A program made the position numbers and the translations under genes. Below the pieces are notes generated by a model, which worked only from the letters and a program-made list of their open reading frames with translations, made no database searches and was not told the DNA's origin. From Flavobacteriales bacterium (GTDB lineage: Bacteria; Bacteroidota; Bacteroidia; Flavobacteriales_D; Crocinitomicaceae), in assembly GCA_018883325.1 (NCBI GenBank), contig VEQH01000033.1:1-43779 (forward strand): a stretch of DNA of 43,779 nucleotides, read 5' to 3'. This document shows, in pieces, positions 31,671-40,960 of the stretch (within the stretch, counting starts at the first letter, position 1; every line of letters starts with the position of its first letter).

Positions 31671-34463
31671 ATGCAAAACACTATAAAACAAAAAATCACT
31701 TTTCTCTTTTTTTTACTTTTTAGTTCTGGGTTTATACAAGCTCAAAATTCAATTTCTGGAAAGGTCACAGATGATTTTTCAAATACACCACTAGAGAGTG
31801 TTAAAATTAAAGTTGTAGGTGCAAATAATGGCGCTATTTCAGATGCTAAAGGACAATTTAAAATCAATAATGTTGGTACGGTTTTTCCAATTACCTTGAC
31901 ATGTACACTATTTGGCTACACCACAATGGATGTAATTGTAAACAATGAAAAGGACAGCGTTTTCATTAAAATGAATCCTGAAAATGTTAAAAAATTAGAG
32001 ACTGTCAATGTGCGAAGTGGTACAAGTGAGAAAGAAAAAGTTTCAGCTTTATCAATTGAAACGATGTCATTAGCAGAAATAAAAGCCACACCTGCACTTG
32101 ATTTCTATGAAGGACTTAGCCACATGAAAGGAGTAGATTTAACCTCAGCAAGTATTGGTTTTAAAGTAATTAACACACGTGGTTTTAATTCAACTTCTCC
32201 AGTAAGAACATTGCAACTTATTGACGGAGTGGACAATGCGTCACCAGGACTTAGTTTTTCGCTAGGAAATTTTTTAGGGGCATCAGAACTTGACATTATG
32301 CAAGTTGATATAATTTCTGGTGCTAGTTCTGCTTTTTATGGCCCAAACGCTTTCAATGGTGTGATTAGTATGAATACCAAAAACCCTTTCAAATTTCAAG
32401 GTTTTAGCGCAAGTGTAAAAGCGGGTGAGCGTTTTTTAAATGAGTATTCTGTTCGTTATGCAAAAGCCTACCAGTTCAAAAAAGGACGAGATATTTTTGC
32501 CTATAAACTCAATGTTTCTTATATGCGTGCCAATGATTGGGAAGCAAATAATAATAATTCTGTTGAAAATCTAGATACAGATAGAAACAATCCAGGAGGA
32601 TATGATGCTGTGAATAGATATGGTGATGAAAACCTTTCTCCAAATATCAATAATGCATTGGATTTGAGTGCTGTTTGGCAAACTCCAGGATTAAGACGCT
32701 GGCACAGAACAGGTTATTGGGAAAGAGATGTTGTGGACTATAAAACAGAAAATTTAAAGGCTGCTGCTGCATTTCACTTTATGTTGAAGCCTAAAGTTGA
32801 ATTGATTTTTGCGTCTAATTTTGGAACAGGAACAACTGTTTATCAAGGAGATAATAGATTTAGTTTGAAAGATATACTATTTTTCCAAAATCGAATTGAG
32901 ATTCAAAAAAAGGATGATTTCTTTGTGCGTGTTTATGCAACAAATGAAGATGCAGGAAATTCTTATGATGCCGTTCTAACAGCCTTTTTGTTGCAAGATG
33001 CAGCAGCAAGCGATGCGAATTGGCAAAACAGATACCGACAATATTGGTCGAGTAACATAACGAGTCGGGTAAGGGCTTTGGATCCAAGTATTCAATGGAC
33101 TCCAGTAGTTGGCTCGCCAGCTGATTACGATGGAATCAATCAAGTTGTAAATGCAAATCCAGATTCAATGTACGCTTGGCATCAAGAGGCAAGAGCATTT
33201 GCAGATAGTGAATTTAGCAATTTAGAAATGTCTGATTACTTCAAACCAGGAACACAACGTTTTGATTCGCTATTAAATGACATCACCACTAAAACATCAT
33301 TCTTAGAAGGAGGATCAAGAATTGTTGATAAATCCGCACTTTACCATATACACGCTGAAAAAGTTTTTAATACCGATTTTGCTAAATTCACGGTGGGTGG
33401 AAATGGAAGAATTTACAATCCACGTTCAGGAGGTTCTTTATTTAGCGACACCAACGGTATACGAATTTTAAACAAAGAATTTGGAGTTTACGCTGGATTA
33501 GACAAGAAATTCGCAGATGAAAAATGGATTGTAAGAGCAAGTATTCGAGTTGATAAAAATGAGAATTTTGACTTTTTACCTTCTCCAGCAGCTTCCTTAA
33601 TTTGGCAACCTTCAAAACAACACACATTAAAAGGAACAGTAACTTCAGCGATTCGAAATCCAACACTTTTGAATCAATACATGTACTACAATGTGGGAAG
33701 GGCTAAACTTTTAGGAAATATAAATGGTTATGATTCTCTTGTTACAATAGAATCAATTCGAGATTGTTACTCTACTCTAGTTCCGAATATTGACACATTG
33801 GATTATTTTAATTTAGATCCGATTGCTCCAGAGAAAGTAAAATCTTTTGAAATAAGTTATAAGGGCGTTTTTCTAAATAAACTTTTTGTGGATCTTAGTT
33901 ATTATTTCAATAGTTACACCAACTTTATTGGATTTGTTAATGGAGCAGACGTTTTTGTAACTCCGAATAACACCTTAATCATTCAAGACGTATATCGAAT
34001 TGCAACCAATTCAAAAGAAAGAATAACCACTCAAGGTGTAACAATTGGACTAAACTATTATTTAACAGACAATTACTCGTTAAGCGGGAATTATTCTTGG
34101 AATAGATTGAACAAAGAATCTGGAGACCCAATTATTCCTGCGTATAATACTCCTGAGAATAAAGTAAATTTTGGATTTCAAGGAAAGAATATCGCAATTA
34201 AAAAAATAACAGGCTTAGGATTTAATATCAACTATAAATGGATTCAAGGATTTTTATCAGAAGGATCACCTCAATTTACAGGAAATATCCCTTCTTATGG
34301 GTTGATGGATGCTCAAGTGAACAAATTATTCGAAAAAGCAAAACTTACTCTAAAACTAGGTGCTTCTAATTTATTAAATAATAATGTTTTACAAGTTTTT
34401 GGAGGTCCTTATGTTGGAAGAATGGTCTATGTTTCCCTTTCATTTGACATGAATAATAAATAA
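31671..34463 (+). CDS. TonB-dependent outer membrane receptor with carboxypeptidase-regulatory domain
   Basis: A 930-residue outer-membrane protein. Signal peptide 1-25 (ending FIQAQ); a carboxypeptidase-regulatory-like domain (about 26-105, ISGKVTDDFSNTPLESVKI, GAISDAKGQFKI); a plug domain (about 115-220) with RTLQLIDGVD and the GASSAFYGPNAFNGVI segment; then a 22-strand barrel to the C-terminus. It imports a TonB-energised substrate. No SusD-like gene is adjacent, so it is not a classic SusCD system. The frame opens at a TTG (31638), but ATG 31671 directly precedes the signal peptide. The next gene, 52 nt downstream, encodes a T9SS alpha/beta hydrolase. Confidence 0.92.
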   Translation: MQNTIKQKITFLFFLLFSSGFIQAQNSISGKVTDDFSNTPLESVKIKVVGANNGAISDAKGQFKINNVGTVFPITLTCTLFGYTTMDVIVNNEKDSVFIKMNPENVKKLETVNVRSGTSEKEKVSALSIETMSLAEIKATPALDFYEGLSHMKGVDLTSASIGFKVINTRGFNSTSPVRTLQLIDGVDNASPGLSFSLGNFLGASELDIMQVDIISGASSAFYGPNAFNGVISMNTKNPFKFQGFSASVKAGERFLNEYSVRYAKAYQFKKGRDIFAYKLNVSYMRANDWEANNNNSVENLDTDRNNPGGYDAVNRYGDENLSPNINNALDLSAVWQTPGLRRWHRTGYWERDVVDYKTENLKAAAAFHFMLKPKVELIFASNFGTGTTVYQGDNRFSLKDILFFQNRIEIQKKDDFFVRVYATNEDAGNSYDAVLTAFLLQDAAASDANWQNRYRQYWSSNITSRVRALDPSIQWTPVVGSPADYDGINQVVNANPDSMYAWHQEARAFADSEFSNLEMSDYFKPGTQRFDSLLNDITTKTSFLEGGSRIVDKSALYHIHAEKVFNTDFAKFTVGGNGRIYNPRSGGSLFSDTNGIRILNKEFGVYAGLDKKFADEKWIVRASIRVDKNENFDFLPSPAASLIWQPSKQHTLKGTVTSAIRNPTLLNQYMYYNVGRAKLLGNINGYDSLVTIESIRDCYSTLVPNIDTLDYFNLDPIAPEKVKSFEISYKGVFLNKLFVDLSYYFNSYTNFIGFVNGADVFVTPNNTLIIQDVYRIATNSKERITTQGVTIGLNYYLTDNYSLSGNYSWNRLNKESGDPIIPAYNTPENKVNFGFQGKNIAIKKITGLGFNINYKWIQGFLSEGSPQFTGNIPSYGLMDAQVNKLFEKAKLTLKLGASNLLNNNVLQVFGGPYVGRMVYVSLSFDMNNK

Positions 34464-34515
34464 TAAGCAGAAAATTGTAAAAATTGATTAATTTGGTACA
34501 AATAAAAACAAAAAT

Positions 34516-36111
34516 ATGAAAAAAATAATTTTACCTTTTGTTCTATCATTGCTAGCTTTACCTTCGTTCTTTGCGCAAAACCAAAGATACATTAACGAGG
34601 TATTCTCAAGCATTACGGTAGATACCGGAATTGTTTACAGTGTAAACAACTCTGTAATTGCTGCATCAAGCGGTTTTCCTTATGTTCAAACTGGAACAGT
34701 TCCACAAGCTCCTGCGTTGGTGTTTGATTTCTATCAACCAGAAAATGACACTTTGGAAGAAAGACCTTTAATTATCATGTTGCACACAGGAACATTTTTA
34801 CCAATTATTTACAACGGTAATCCAACAGGTTCTAGATTTGACTTTGCAACATCTCAAATTTGTCAAAGTTATGCAAAGAGAGGTTACACGGTTGCTAATT
34901 TAGAATACCGTTTAGGATGGAATCCAGCAGCACCAACACAAGCAGATAGAGCAGCAAGTTTAATGAAAGCTGTTTACAGAGCAATTCAAGACACAAAAAG
35001 TGCTGTTCGTTTCTTTAGAAAAGACTATGAAAACGGAAATCAGTGGGGTATTGATACTTCAAGAATTATCCTTTGTGGTCAAGGTTCAGGAGGATGGGTA
35101 TCTTTAGGTTATGCTACTGTTGACAAATTATCTGAAATTCAATTACCAAAATTCTTAGACGCAAATGCTGCGCCTTTAGTTGACACAACTGTTATTGGTG
35201 ATTGGGATGGAATCGGTGGTGAATTTAACATCGAATCTAATTTAGGTTATTCAAATAAAATCCACATGGTATGTAGCATGGGTGGTGGAATGGGTGATTT
35301 AAGCTGGTTAGAAGCTGGTGATGTACCTATGATTGCTGTTCATTGTCCTACTGATCCTGTTGCAACTTACACAACTGGTGACGTTTCAATTGCTTCTATT
35401 GGTGTTGTTACAACTGACATTAGCGGAAGTTATGATGTAATGAAGAAAGCAAATTTACTTGGAAACAACACTGTATTTGATGTTGTTAATTCAGGAAACG
35501 ACCCTTACACTGTTGCTGCACGTGCTGCATCGCTTAATGCGCAAGGATCATCTGATATTGGAGGAACTGTTATCGGTGCACCAGTTGACAACGTTTTCCC
35601 TTTTATAACTGGAAATCCTTTTGAAGCTGCTCCTTGGGATTATTGGGATTCAACAACTACAGTTAATATTGCTCTTTCATTAGGTTTACCTGCTGCTCAA
35701 GGAACTCAAGCACACGTTTCTGCACTTCAACAAAATCCTGATAAAAGTATTGCAAAATCATTTGCTTACATCGATTCTACATTAGGATATTTCTGCAGAA
35801 GAATCGTTAGAGCTACTAACCTAGATGGTTTGACATCTGTTGGAGAACTTACAAACAACGTTGCTGATTTCAATTTGTATCCAAATCCAACCAACTCAAA
35901 CACAATTATTAGTTTGAATTTAGTTACAGAAGCAAGAGTTGAAATGAGATTATTAGACCTTTCAGGTAAAGAAATGCTTGCTAAAAACTACGGTTCATTA
36001 GTTGGATCTTTCAATGATAATGTAAATACTTCTAATTTAAGTTCAGGTATCTATTTGGTTGAATTATCAATCGGTGGGTCAAAAATGACAAAAAGATTAG
36101 TGGTAGAATAA
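34516..36111 (+). CDS. T9SS-exported alpha/beta hydrolase lacking the nucleophilic serine
   Basis: A 531-residue protein with a signal peptide (1-21, ending FFAQ) and a T9SS type A domain (about 452-531, NLYPNPTN ... KRLVVE). It aligns along its length with the esterase at 20750-22066, including SWLEAGD. At the nucleophile elbow GSSAG becomes GQGSG (188-192): the position of the paralog's Ser164 is Gly190, and Ser191 is offset by one. The oxyanion motif HGG becomes HTG (90-92). Asp280 and His400 are retained. It also has about 100 extra residues before the final helix. It is probably non-catalytic and may bind the substrate of the TonB receptor it follows. Alternatively Ser191 could serve in a shifted elbow. 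Confidence 0.85.
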   Translation: MKKIILPFVLSLLALPSFFAQNQRYINEVFSSITVDTGIVYSVNNSVIAASSGFPYVQTGTVPQAPALVFDFYQPENDTLEERPLIIMLHTGTFLPIIYNGNPTGSRFDFATSQICQSYAKRGYTVANLEYRLGWNPAAPTQADRAASLMKAVYRAIQDTKSAVRFFRKDYENGNQWGIDTSRIILCGQGSGGWVSLGYATVDKLSEIQLPKFLDANAAPLVDTTVIGDWDGIGGEFNIESNLGYSNKIHMVCSMGGGMGDLSWLEAGDVPMIAVHCPTDPVATYTTGDVSIASIGVVTTDISGSYDVMKKANLLGNNTVFDVVNSGNDPYTVAARAASLNAQGSSDIGGTVIGAPVDNVFPFITGNPFEAAPWDYWDSTTTVNIALSLGLPAAQGTQAHVSALQQNPDKSIAKSFAYIDSTLGYFCRRIVRATNLDGLTSVGELTNNVADFNLYPNPTNSNTIISLNLVTEARVEMRLLDLSGKEMLAKNYGSLVGSFNDNVNTSNLSSGIYLVELSIGGSKMTKRLVVE

Positions 36112-36132
36112 TCTATTTTATCTATCAATTTG

Positions 36133-36163
36133 AAAAGGCTATCTCGTTAAGGTAGCCTTTTTT
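36133..36163 (+). terminator. Rho-independent terminator of the receptor-hydrolase operon
   Basis: AAAAGGCTA (36133-36141) pairs with TAGCCTTTT (36153-36161) around an 11-nt loop and is followed by T's. It lies 21 nt after the hydrolase stop. The remaining sequence to 36348 shows nothing else. Confidence 0.88.
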
Positions 36164-36348
36164 GTTGGGTAAAATATGAACTTTTTAATATATCAAAAAC
36201 TAGAAATACATTAAATCCCAAACTTCTTACATTAGTATTATGCAATTTATTATTCAATTTTGATTATTGAAGTAAAGAGTAAATTCTAAAATATGATTAC
36301 AAGGTCGAAACCATACAAATTAAAATAATCATAATGACACGATAAAAT

Positions 36349-37593
36349 CTACTTCAACAAATCCAATAATACTTCCACTTCGTATTGAACCTCTTCTTTG
36401 AGTTCTTTGTATTCATTTCCCGTTGCAGGACCACTAAAACCAGTAAAAATCTTTTGAATTTTTCCTTTTTTGTCCACGAAAATCGTTGTTGGAAAACTCA
36501 TAACTCCATTCAACATTGGAAAATGACTTGCGGCAACTTCCGTCTTTGAGGTTCCAGCCAACACAACTTTATACGGAATTCCTGTTCGTTTTTTGAATGC
36601 TTTTAGTTTTTTAAGTTGTGCTTTTTTATTATCCCCAACTTCATAAGCAAGGGCTATAATTTCTAAACCTTGTTTGTTGTAGTCTGCGTATAAAGTTTTG
36701 AAATAATTAATTTCATCGATACAATTCGGACACCACGTTCCCATAATCTGAAAAATCACAACTTTGTCTTTGTATTTCTTTGCTGGAAACAAAAACGGTT
36801 TTCCATTTAATTCCACAAGGTCCTTAAAATTGAACGCTGCGTCATTGACAACGTAAGTTAACTCCTCTTGTTCCCTTAATTTTGCTTGTTCGTTTTTGCT
36901 TGCAATCCAATCCGTTGAATAGGAAACACCACTGTAATATTTTCCCGTTATTGAATCTCCAGTTATGGTGCCAGCAAAATAAAATGCCCAAGAACCATTG
37001 AAGCTAGAAAGTGCAAATTCGTTTCCATTCATATTTCCTTCCAAAAAACGGTAATCTCCAGTTTCAGTCAGAAATGTGCCGGTAACTTTCGTGTTTTTTA
37101 CTTCAAACGAGCCTATTGCTTTGCGCTGTTTTGCTTTCGGATTAAAGGTAACGTCCCATTTACCTGTTAGATTTTGATTTGCATTACTGTTTCCTTCTTT
37201 CGAAAATGAAATTCGTTCTGTGTTTCCAGTCGTGATATACGCATTTAATGGAATTTTTATTGGAGGTCTGCGAGCGTGATTTATCCAATAACCACGTAAT
37301 TCATTTCCCTTTTCTGAAACTTGAAAAACGATTTCTGCATCCATTTCTGGAAAATGCGCATAAACACTATCGTTTTTCACAACAACATCACGTAATAAGA
37401 TGCGTTCTTCTGCATTTACTACCTCCAAACGAATTTCCTTATTATTCTTCGAAATATCTAAGAAAAAGGGAATAAATAATCGATCATTCATTGCTAATTC
37501 TGCACGCCAATGACCAGGTTGTAAGGTTTTAATTCCTTGAGAAAATGTTGAAGAAGCAACAAAAAGTAAACAGAAAAGAAAAATTGATCGCAT
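36349..37593 (-). CDS. TlpA-like periplasmic thioredoxin-fold protein
   Basis: A 414-residue protein with a signal peptide (1-19, ending STFSQ). An N-terminal beta-rich region (about 25-240), repeated around LTGKWDVTF and TGTFLTETGDYRFLEG, has no catalytic motif I can identify. The C-terminal thioredoxin domain (about 250-414) contains the redox motif CPNC (Cys288, Cys291) in GTWCPNC, a cis-proline loop at SFPTT and the TlpA/ResA style insertion. It probably reduces or isomerises thiols of envelope proteins. It is divergent from the sigma factor gene. Confidence 0.88.
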   Translation of the reverse strand: MRSIFLFCLLFVASSTFSQGIKTLQPGHWRAELAMNDRLFIPFFLDISKNNKEIRLEVVNAEERILLRDVVVKNDSVYAHFPEMDAEIVFQVSEKGNELRGYWINHARRPPIKIPLNAYITTGNTERISFSKEGNSNANQNLTGKWDVTFNPKAKQRKAIGSFEVKNTKVTGTFLTETGDYRFLEGNMNGNEFALSSFNGSWAFYFAGTITGDSITGKYYSGVSYSTDWIASKNEQAKLREQEELTYVVNDAAFNFKDLVELNGKPFLFPAKKYKDKVVIFQIMGTWCPNCIDEINYFKTLYADYNKQGLEIIALAYEVGDNKKAQLKKLKAFKKRTGIPYKVVLAGTSKTEVAASHFPMLNGVMSFPTTIFVDKKGKIQKIFTGFSGPATGNEYKELKEEVQYEVEVLLDLLK

Positions 37594-37681
37594 AAAATTG
37601 GTTATATTTCACAACGAATTTAAGCTATAATAAAGCAGAAATGCAACTTTTAGAAAATTATACAAGTCTACAACAAGCGCT

Positions 37682-38206
37682 ATGGATGATTTCACATTGG
37701 TTAATGAATGTATAAAAGGAAATCCGAAGGCGCAAAAAGCGTTGTTTGACAAATTTGCCCCTAAAATGTACAGTGTTTGCTTACGCTACATGAAAAATAG
37801 CCAACAAGCAGAAGATGTTTTACAAGATGGGTTGGTGAAGGTTTTCACAAAACTACCTGATTACAAGAATGAAGGCGTTTTAGAAGGTTGGATTCGACGC
37901 ATTATGGTAAACACTTGCTTGGATCAAATTCGTAAGAATGTAAAATTTCAAGGCGAAATTCAAGCTGAGGAAGTGGAATACAAACTAGAACATAAAGATT
38001 TTATAGCCGAGCGATTAATGGCAGAAGATTTGATGAAGCTCGTTCAAAGTATGCCCGAAGGTTATAAAGTTGTTTTTAATATGTTTGCGATTGAAGGCTA
38101 TTCACACCAAGAAATTGCAGCAGCACTTGGCGTAACGGAAAGCACATCGAAATCACAATATTTACGTGCAAGGGCTTATTTGAGAGACCGATTAGAAAAA
38201 AGATAA
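37682..38206 (+). CDS. ECF sigma factor (sigma-70 family)
   Basis: A 174-residue sigma factor. Region 2 (about 18-90) includes LFDKFAPKMYSVCLRYM, AEDVLQDGLVKVF and the -10 recognition part WIRRIMVNTCLDQIRK. Region 4 (about 120-172) has MPEGYKVVFNMFAIEGYSHQEIA and the helix-turn-helix LGVTESTSKSQYLRAR. It directs RNA polymerase to a specific regulon. It is separated by one base from the next gene, whose product has the topology of an anti-sigma factor. Divergent from the thioredoxin protein gene, which may belong to its regulon. Confidence 0.93.
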   Translation: MDDFTLVNECIKGNPKAQKALFDKFAPKMYSVCLRYMKNSQQAEDVLQDGLVKVFTKLPDYKNEGVLEGWIRRIMVNTCLDQIRKNVKFQGEIQAEEVEYKLEHKDFIAERLMAEDLMKLVQSMPEGYKVVFNMFAIEGYSHQEIAAALGVTESTSKSQYLRARAYLRDRLEKR

Positions 38207-38207
38207 A

Positions 38208-39065
38208 ATGGAAGAAAAAGACAGTATAAAAGATTTGTTTCAAGAAAAACTTTCGCAGTTGGAAACTCCTGTGCGTCCTGAACTTTGGTCGGCAGTTTCT
38301 TCTTCTATTGCAAGTACTTCAGCTGCTGCAACCTCAACAGGTTTGTCTCTTTTAGCAAAACTCACTATTGGTTTTACAATTGCCGCAAGTGTTACAGGAA
38401 CAGTTATTTTTCTTTCAAAAGAAGAAGTTAAAGAAACTCCAAAAATAGAAGTTCAAAAAGCCAATAAACAAAAAGAATCAAAATCAAAAACAACTGAAAA
38501 TAAAATAGAAAACAATACTGCTGTTTCTAAACTCAACAATTCAAATACTGAAAATCGAGTTTCTGAGAATAATGCGCTCGAAACGACTAATCAATTTGAA
38601 TCAATCCTTGAAAATTCAAATTCTGTTAATATGCAATTGGTTGAAGGGCCTATTTCCTATTCTCAAATTGAAACTAGAGAAGAAATAAAAGCGCCGAAAA
38701 ACAATCCAAAAATAGAATCAACAGCTAAAACTCAAAATCAAGAAAGCAAACAAAACGTTGCGACTGAAAAATTACCTGAAGAAAGCAAATTACAGTTTAA
38801 ACTTCCGAATATTTTTACTCCAAATGGAGATGGAAACAATGATGTTTTAAAACTTTCAGTAGAAAACGTTACAGAATTTGTGATAGTAGTTTTAGATTCT
38901 AAAAGCAATGTTGTGTTTAAATCTGAAGATGTAAATTTCAATTGGGATGGAACGAACTTAAATGGCGACAAACTTCCTGCAGGAAATTATATTTACTACG
39001 TAACTGCAAAAGATTTAGAAGGTAAAGCTGTCACAAAATATAGCGCTTTAACTATCAAATACTAA
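38208..39065 (+). CDS. Putative anti-sigma factor ending in a T9SS type B (CHU_C) domain
   Basis: A 285-residue protein. The N-terminal cytoplasmic part (1-46) contains PVRPELWSAVSSS, like the start of Bacteroidota anti-sigma/membrane partners of ECF factors. There is one TM helix (about 47-69). A Lys/Asn/Glu/Ser-rich linker (about 70-195) is predicted to be disordered and periplasmic. Residues 198-285 (PNIFTPNGDGNND, NWDGTNLNG, PAGNYIYYVTA) are a gliding-motility/T9SS type B C-terminal domain. There is no cleavable signal peptide, so the sorting domain is tethered to the inner membrane facing the T9SS machinery. It starts 1 nt after the sigma factor stop. Confidence 0.85.
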   Translation: MEEKDSIKDLFQEKLSQLETPVRPELWSAVSSSIASTSAAATSTGLSLLAKLTIGFTIAASVTGTVIFLSKEEVKETPKIEVQKANKQKESKSKTTENKIENNTAVSKLNNSNTENRVSENNALETTNQFESILENSNSVNMQLVEGPISYSQIETREEIKAPKNNPKIESTAKTQNQESKQNVATEKLPEESKLQFKLPNIFTPNGDGNNDVLKLSVENVTEFVIVVLDSKSNVVFKSEDVNFNWDGTNLNGDKLPAGNYIYYVTAKDLEGKAVTKYSALTIKY

Positions 39066-39775
39066 ACTAACGATTTATTTAGGTTTTTTTCAACTCTGAC
39101 AACACCTAAGTAGAAAAATATTATCCCGAGCGTCATAAACAAATGGGATATATCATTTTTGTCAAACCAGTTTAAAGGATTTATTTTTAATAAGAAGAAA
39201 AATGCACTTGGAAGGATGATTCCAACTCCCCAATAAAAATATTTAAATGCTTCATTTTTAGATTTTGAGAGTTGAAAACCCAAAATTCCAGCAGTATAAA
39301 AAACGCCAATTATCGTGTGAATTGCCACAGGTAAAAATCCTAATTCTGGTTTTTCATTTATTGCTTGTGTATTGATAACCCAAATAAAAACGAGAAAAAC
39401 TACGATTAGTTTTACTGTGAAAATTCTTTCAAAACGCTTTCTTAAAATTGCAGATTCAATTTCACCAATCATAGCTAATTCAATCAAATAAATAGCAATG
39501 CTTCCCGTAATCCAGTTGGGCATTTTACCCATTGCGCCGAAATAATAGAACAGTGCGTGCCCCAATCCGCCTAAAAAAGAACTTATTCCAAAAACTAAGA
39601 AAAAAGACATCCAACGATTCGAAAGAGAGCTGTTCAGTTGCTTTTTATATAATAAATAAGCCAAGTAAAAACTCACCAAAGACATCAAAGTATCCGTTAC
39701 TAGCGCATTCGGCTCTAGAATTTTATAGTCCAGAATAGACCATTCTAACTTAGGAAAATCTTGACCAATTATCAT
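39062..39775 (-). CDS. Seven-TM integral membrane protein, unknown
   Basis: A 237-residue protein with about seven hydrophobic helices (near 28-45, 62-85, 92-112, 122-140, 148-168, 175-195, 205-228). Conserved-looking polar residues inside helices include SSFLGGLGH, VAIHTIIG and NDISHLFM; the arrangement of Ser, Asp and three His faintly recalls the CREST superfamily of membrane hydrolases, but spacing differs and I do not assign it. The frame extends to a TTG at 39787, but ATG 39775 is preferred. Its stop overlaps the stop of the convergent anti-sigma gene by a few bases. Confidence 0.7.
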   Translation of the reverse strand: MIIGQDFPKLEWSILDYKILEPNALVTDTLMSLVSFYLAYLLYKKQLNSSLSNRWMSFFLVFGISSFLGGLGHALFYYFGAMGKMPNWITGSIAIYLIELAMIGEIESAILRKRFERIFTVKLIVVFLVFIWVINTQAINEKPELGFLPVAIHTIIGVFYTAGILGFQLSKSKNEAFKYFYWGVGIILPSAFFFLLKINPLNWFDKNDISHLFMTLGIIFFYLGVVRVEKNLNKSLV

Positions 39776-39795
39776 TTGAGGGCACAAAGTTAGCT

Positions 39796-39832
39796 AAAAA
39801 GCCTTTTATTTTTGTTGTAAACAAAGGCTTTT
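39796..39832 (-). terminator. Terminator of the transketolase operon
   Basis: AAAAGCCTTT (39797-39806) pairs with AAAGGCTTTT (39823-39832), with inner TTTGTT/AACAAA pairing possible. On the minus strand it is followed by TTTTT. It is about 170 nt beyond the transketolase C-half stop, with the palindromic element in between, and just upstream of the 7-TM gene start. Confidence 0.75.
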
Positions 39833-39853
39833 AACAGAATCCTAACCTTTTAA

Positions 39854-39970
39854 GACCGTTGCAAAACTCGCTACTTGTCGTTACTCTAAAAATTTAAAAT
39901 CCTCATTTACAAGGGTAAACTCCGGGTTTAAATTTTTAGAAAGCCTAAATTATCGACTTTTGAAACGGGC
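39854..39970. repeat. 117-bp concentric palindromic element
   Basis: Three inverted pairs share one centre at 39912.5. Outer arms 39854-39873/39951-39970 match at 16 of 20. Middle arms TCTAAAAATTTAAA (39885-39898) and TTTAAATTTTTAGA (39927-39940) are perfect over 14. Inner TTTAC (39906-39910) and GTAAA (39915-39919) flank a 4-nt loop. It lies in the 3' region of the transketolase operon transcript. Candidates are a MITE-like repeat or a structured RNA element. Confidence 0.75.
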
Positions 39971-40004
39971 TTCTTTTCCTATTTGATGAAAAGTTAACCA
40001 ATAA

Positions 40005-40958
40005 TTATTTCTTTCTAGCCAGCACCTTTTCAACCGCTGCAATTACATCAGGAGTATCAATTCCATATTTCGTCATCAATTCCATCGGAGTGCCGCTTTC
40101 ACCGAAAGTATCGTTCACAGCAACAAATTCTTGAGGAATCGGATCGTTTTGAGCTAAAACTTGTGCAACTGCATCTCCTAAACCGCCATTGCGCATGTGT
40201 TCTTCAGCTGTAACTACACAACGTGTTTTTGCCACAGATTTCAAAATCGCTTGCACGTCTAATGGTTTGATGGTGTGCATATTGATTAATTCCACAGAAA
40301 TTCCTTTTGCTTCCAACGTTTTCAATGCTTCAATTGATTTCCAAACCAAGTGACCACATGCGATGATTGTAACGTCAGTTCCTTCTGTCAAAACATCTGC
40401 TTTTCCAATCACAAATTCCGCGTCTGGTTTCACGAAAATCGGCATCACTGGACGACCAAAACGCAAGTAAACAGGACCATTGTGAGCAGCCGAAGCAATT
40501 GTAGCCTGTTTCGTTTGATTGAAATCTGCAGGAACAATTACGGTCATATTTGGCAACATGCGCATCATTCCGATGTCTTCCAAAACTTGGTGAGTTGCAC
40601 CGTCTTCTCCTAAAGTCAAACCTGCGTGAGAAGCAGCAATTTTTACGTTTTTTTGAGAATAAGCAATGGATTGACGAATTTGGTCATACACACGTCCTGT
40701 CGAGAAATTCGCAAAAGTTCCAGTAAAAGGAATCTTCCCTCCTATCGTCATTCCTGCAGCCATTCCCATCATGTTTGCTTCTGCAATTCCCACTTGAAAA
40801 AAGCGCTCTGGATTTTCTTTTTTAAACTCGTCCATTTTTAACGAACCTGTCAAATCAGCACAAAGTGCAACCACATCTGGGTTGGTTCTTCCTAATTCTG
40901 CTAAACCTTCGCCAAATCCTGAACGGGTGTCTTTGTTGCCTAAAATCTCAAATTCCAT
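40005..40958 (-). CDS. Transketolase, C-terminal half
   Basis: A 317-residue protein with the pyrimidine-binding and C-terminal domains of transketolase. It contains the catalytic Glu60 in [11 protein letters not shown], which activates thiamine diphosphate, plus [16 protein letters not shown] and the C-terminal transketolase domain from about 190. Together with the N half (42307-43149) it forms a split transketolase, a common arrangement in many bacteria and archaea, transferring two-carbon units in the pentose phosphate pathway. Here a VWA gene separates the halves. The start ATG 40958 is 2 nt after the VWA stop. Confidence 0.93.
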   Translation of the reverse strand: MEFEILGNKDTRSGFGEGLAELGRTNPDVVALCADLTGSLKMDEFKKENPERFFQVGIAEANMMGMAAGMTIGGKIPFTGTFANFSTGRVYDQIRQSIAYSQKNVKIAASHAGLTLGEDGATHQVLEDIGMMRMLPNMTVIVPADFNQTKQATIASAAHNGPVYLRFGRPVMPIFVKPDAEFVIGKADVLTEGTDVTIIACGHLVWKSIEALKTLEAKGISVELINMHTIKPLDVQAILKSVAKTRCVVTAEEHMRNGGLGDAVAQVLAQNDPIPQEFVAVNDTFGESGTPMELMTKYGIDTPDVIAAVEKVLARKK

Positions 40959-40960
40959 CT

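Noticed and set aside
39854..39970. Integron attC-like site
   Set aside because: The element is a large hairpin, but it lacks the GTTRRRY/RYYYAAC core pair at its ends and no integrase or cassettes are present.
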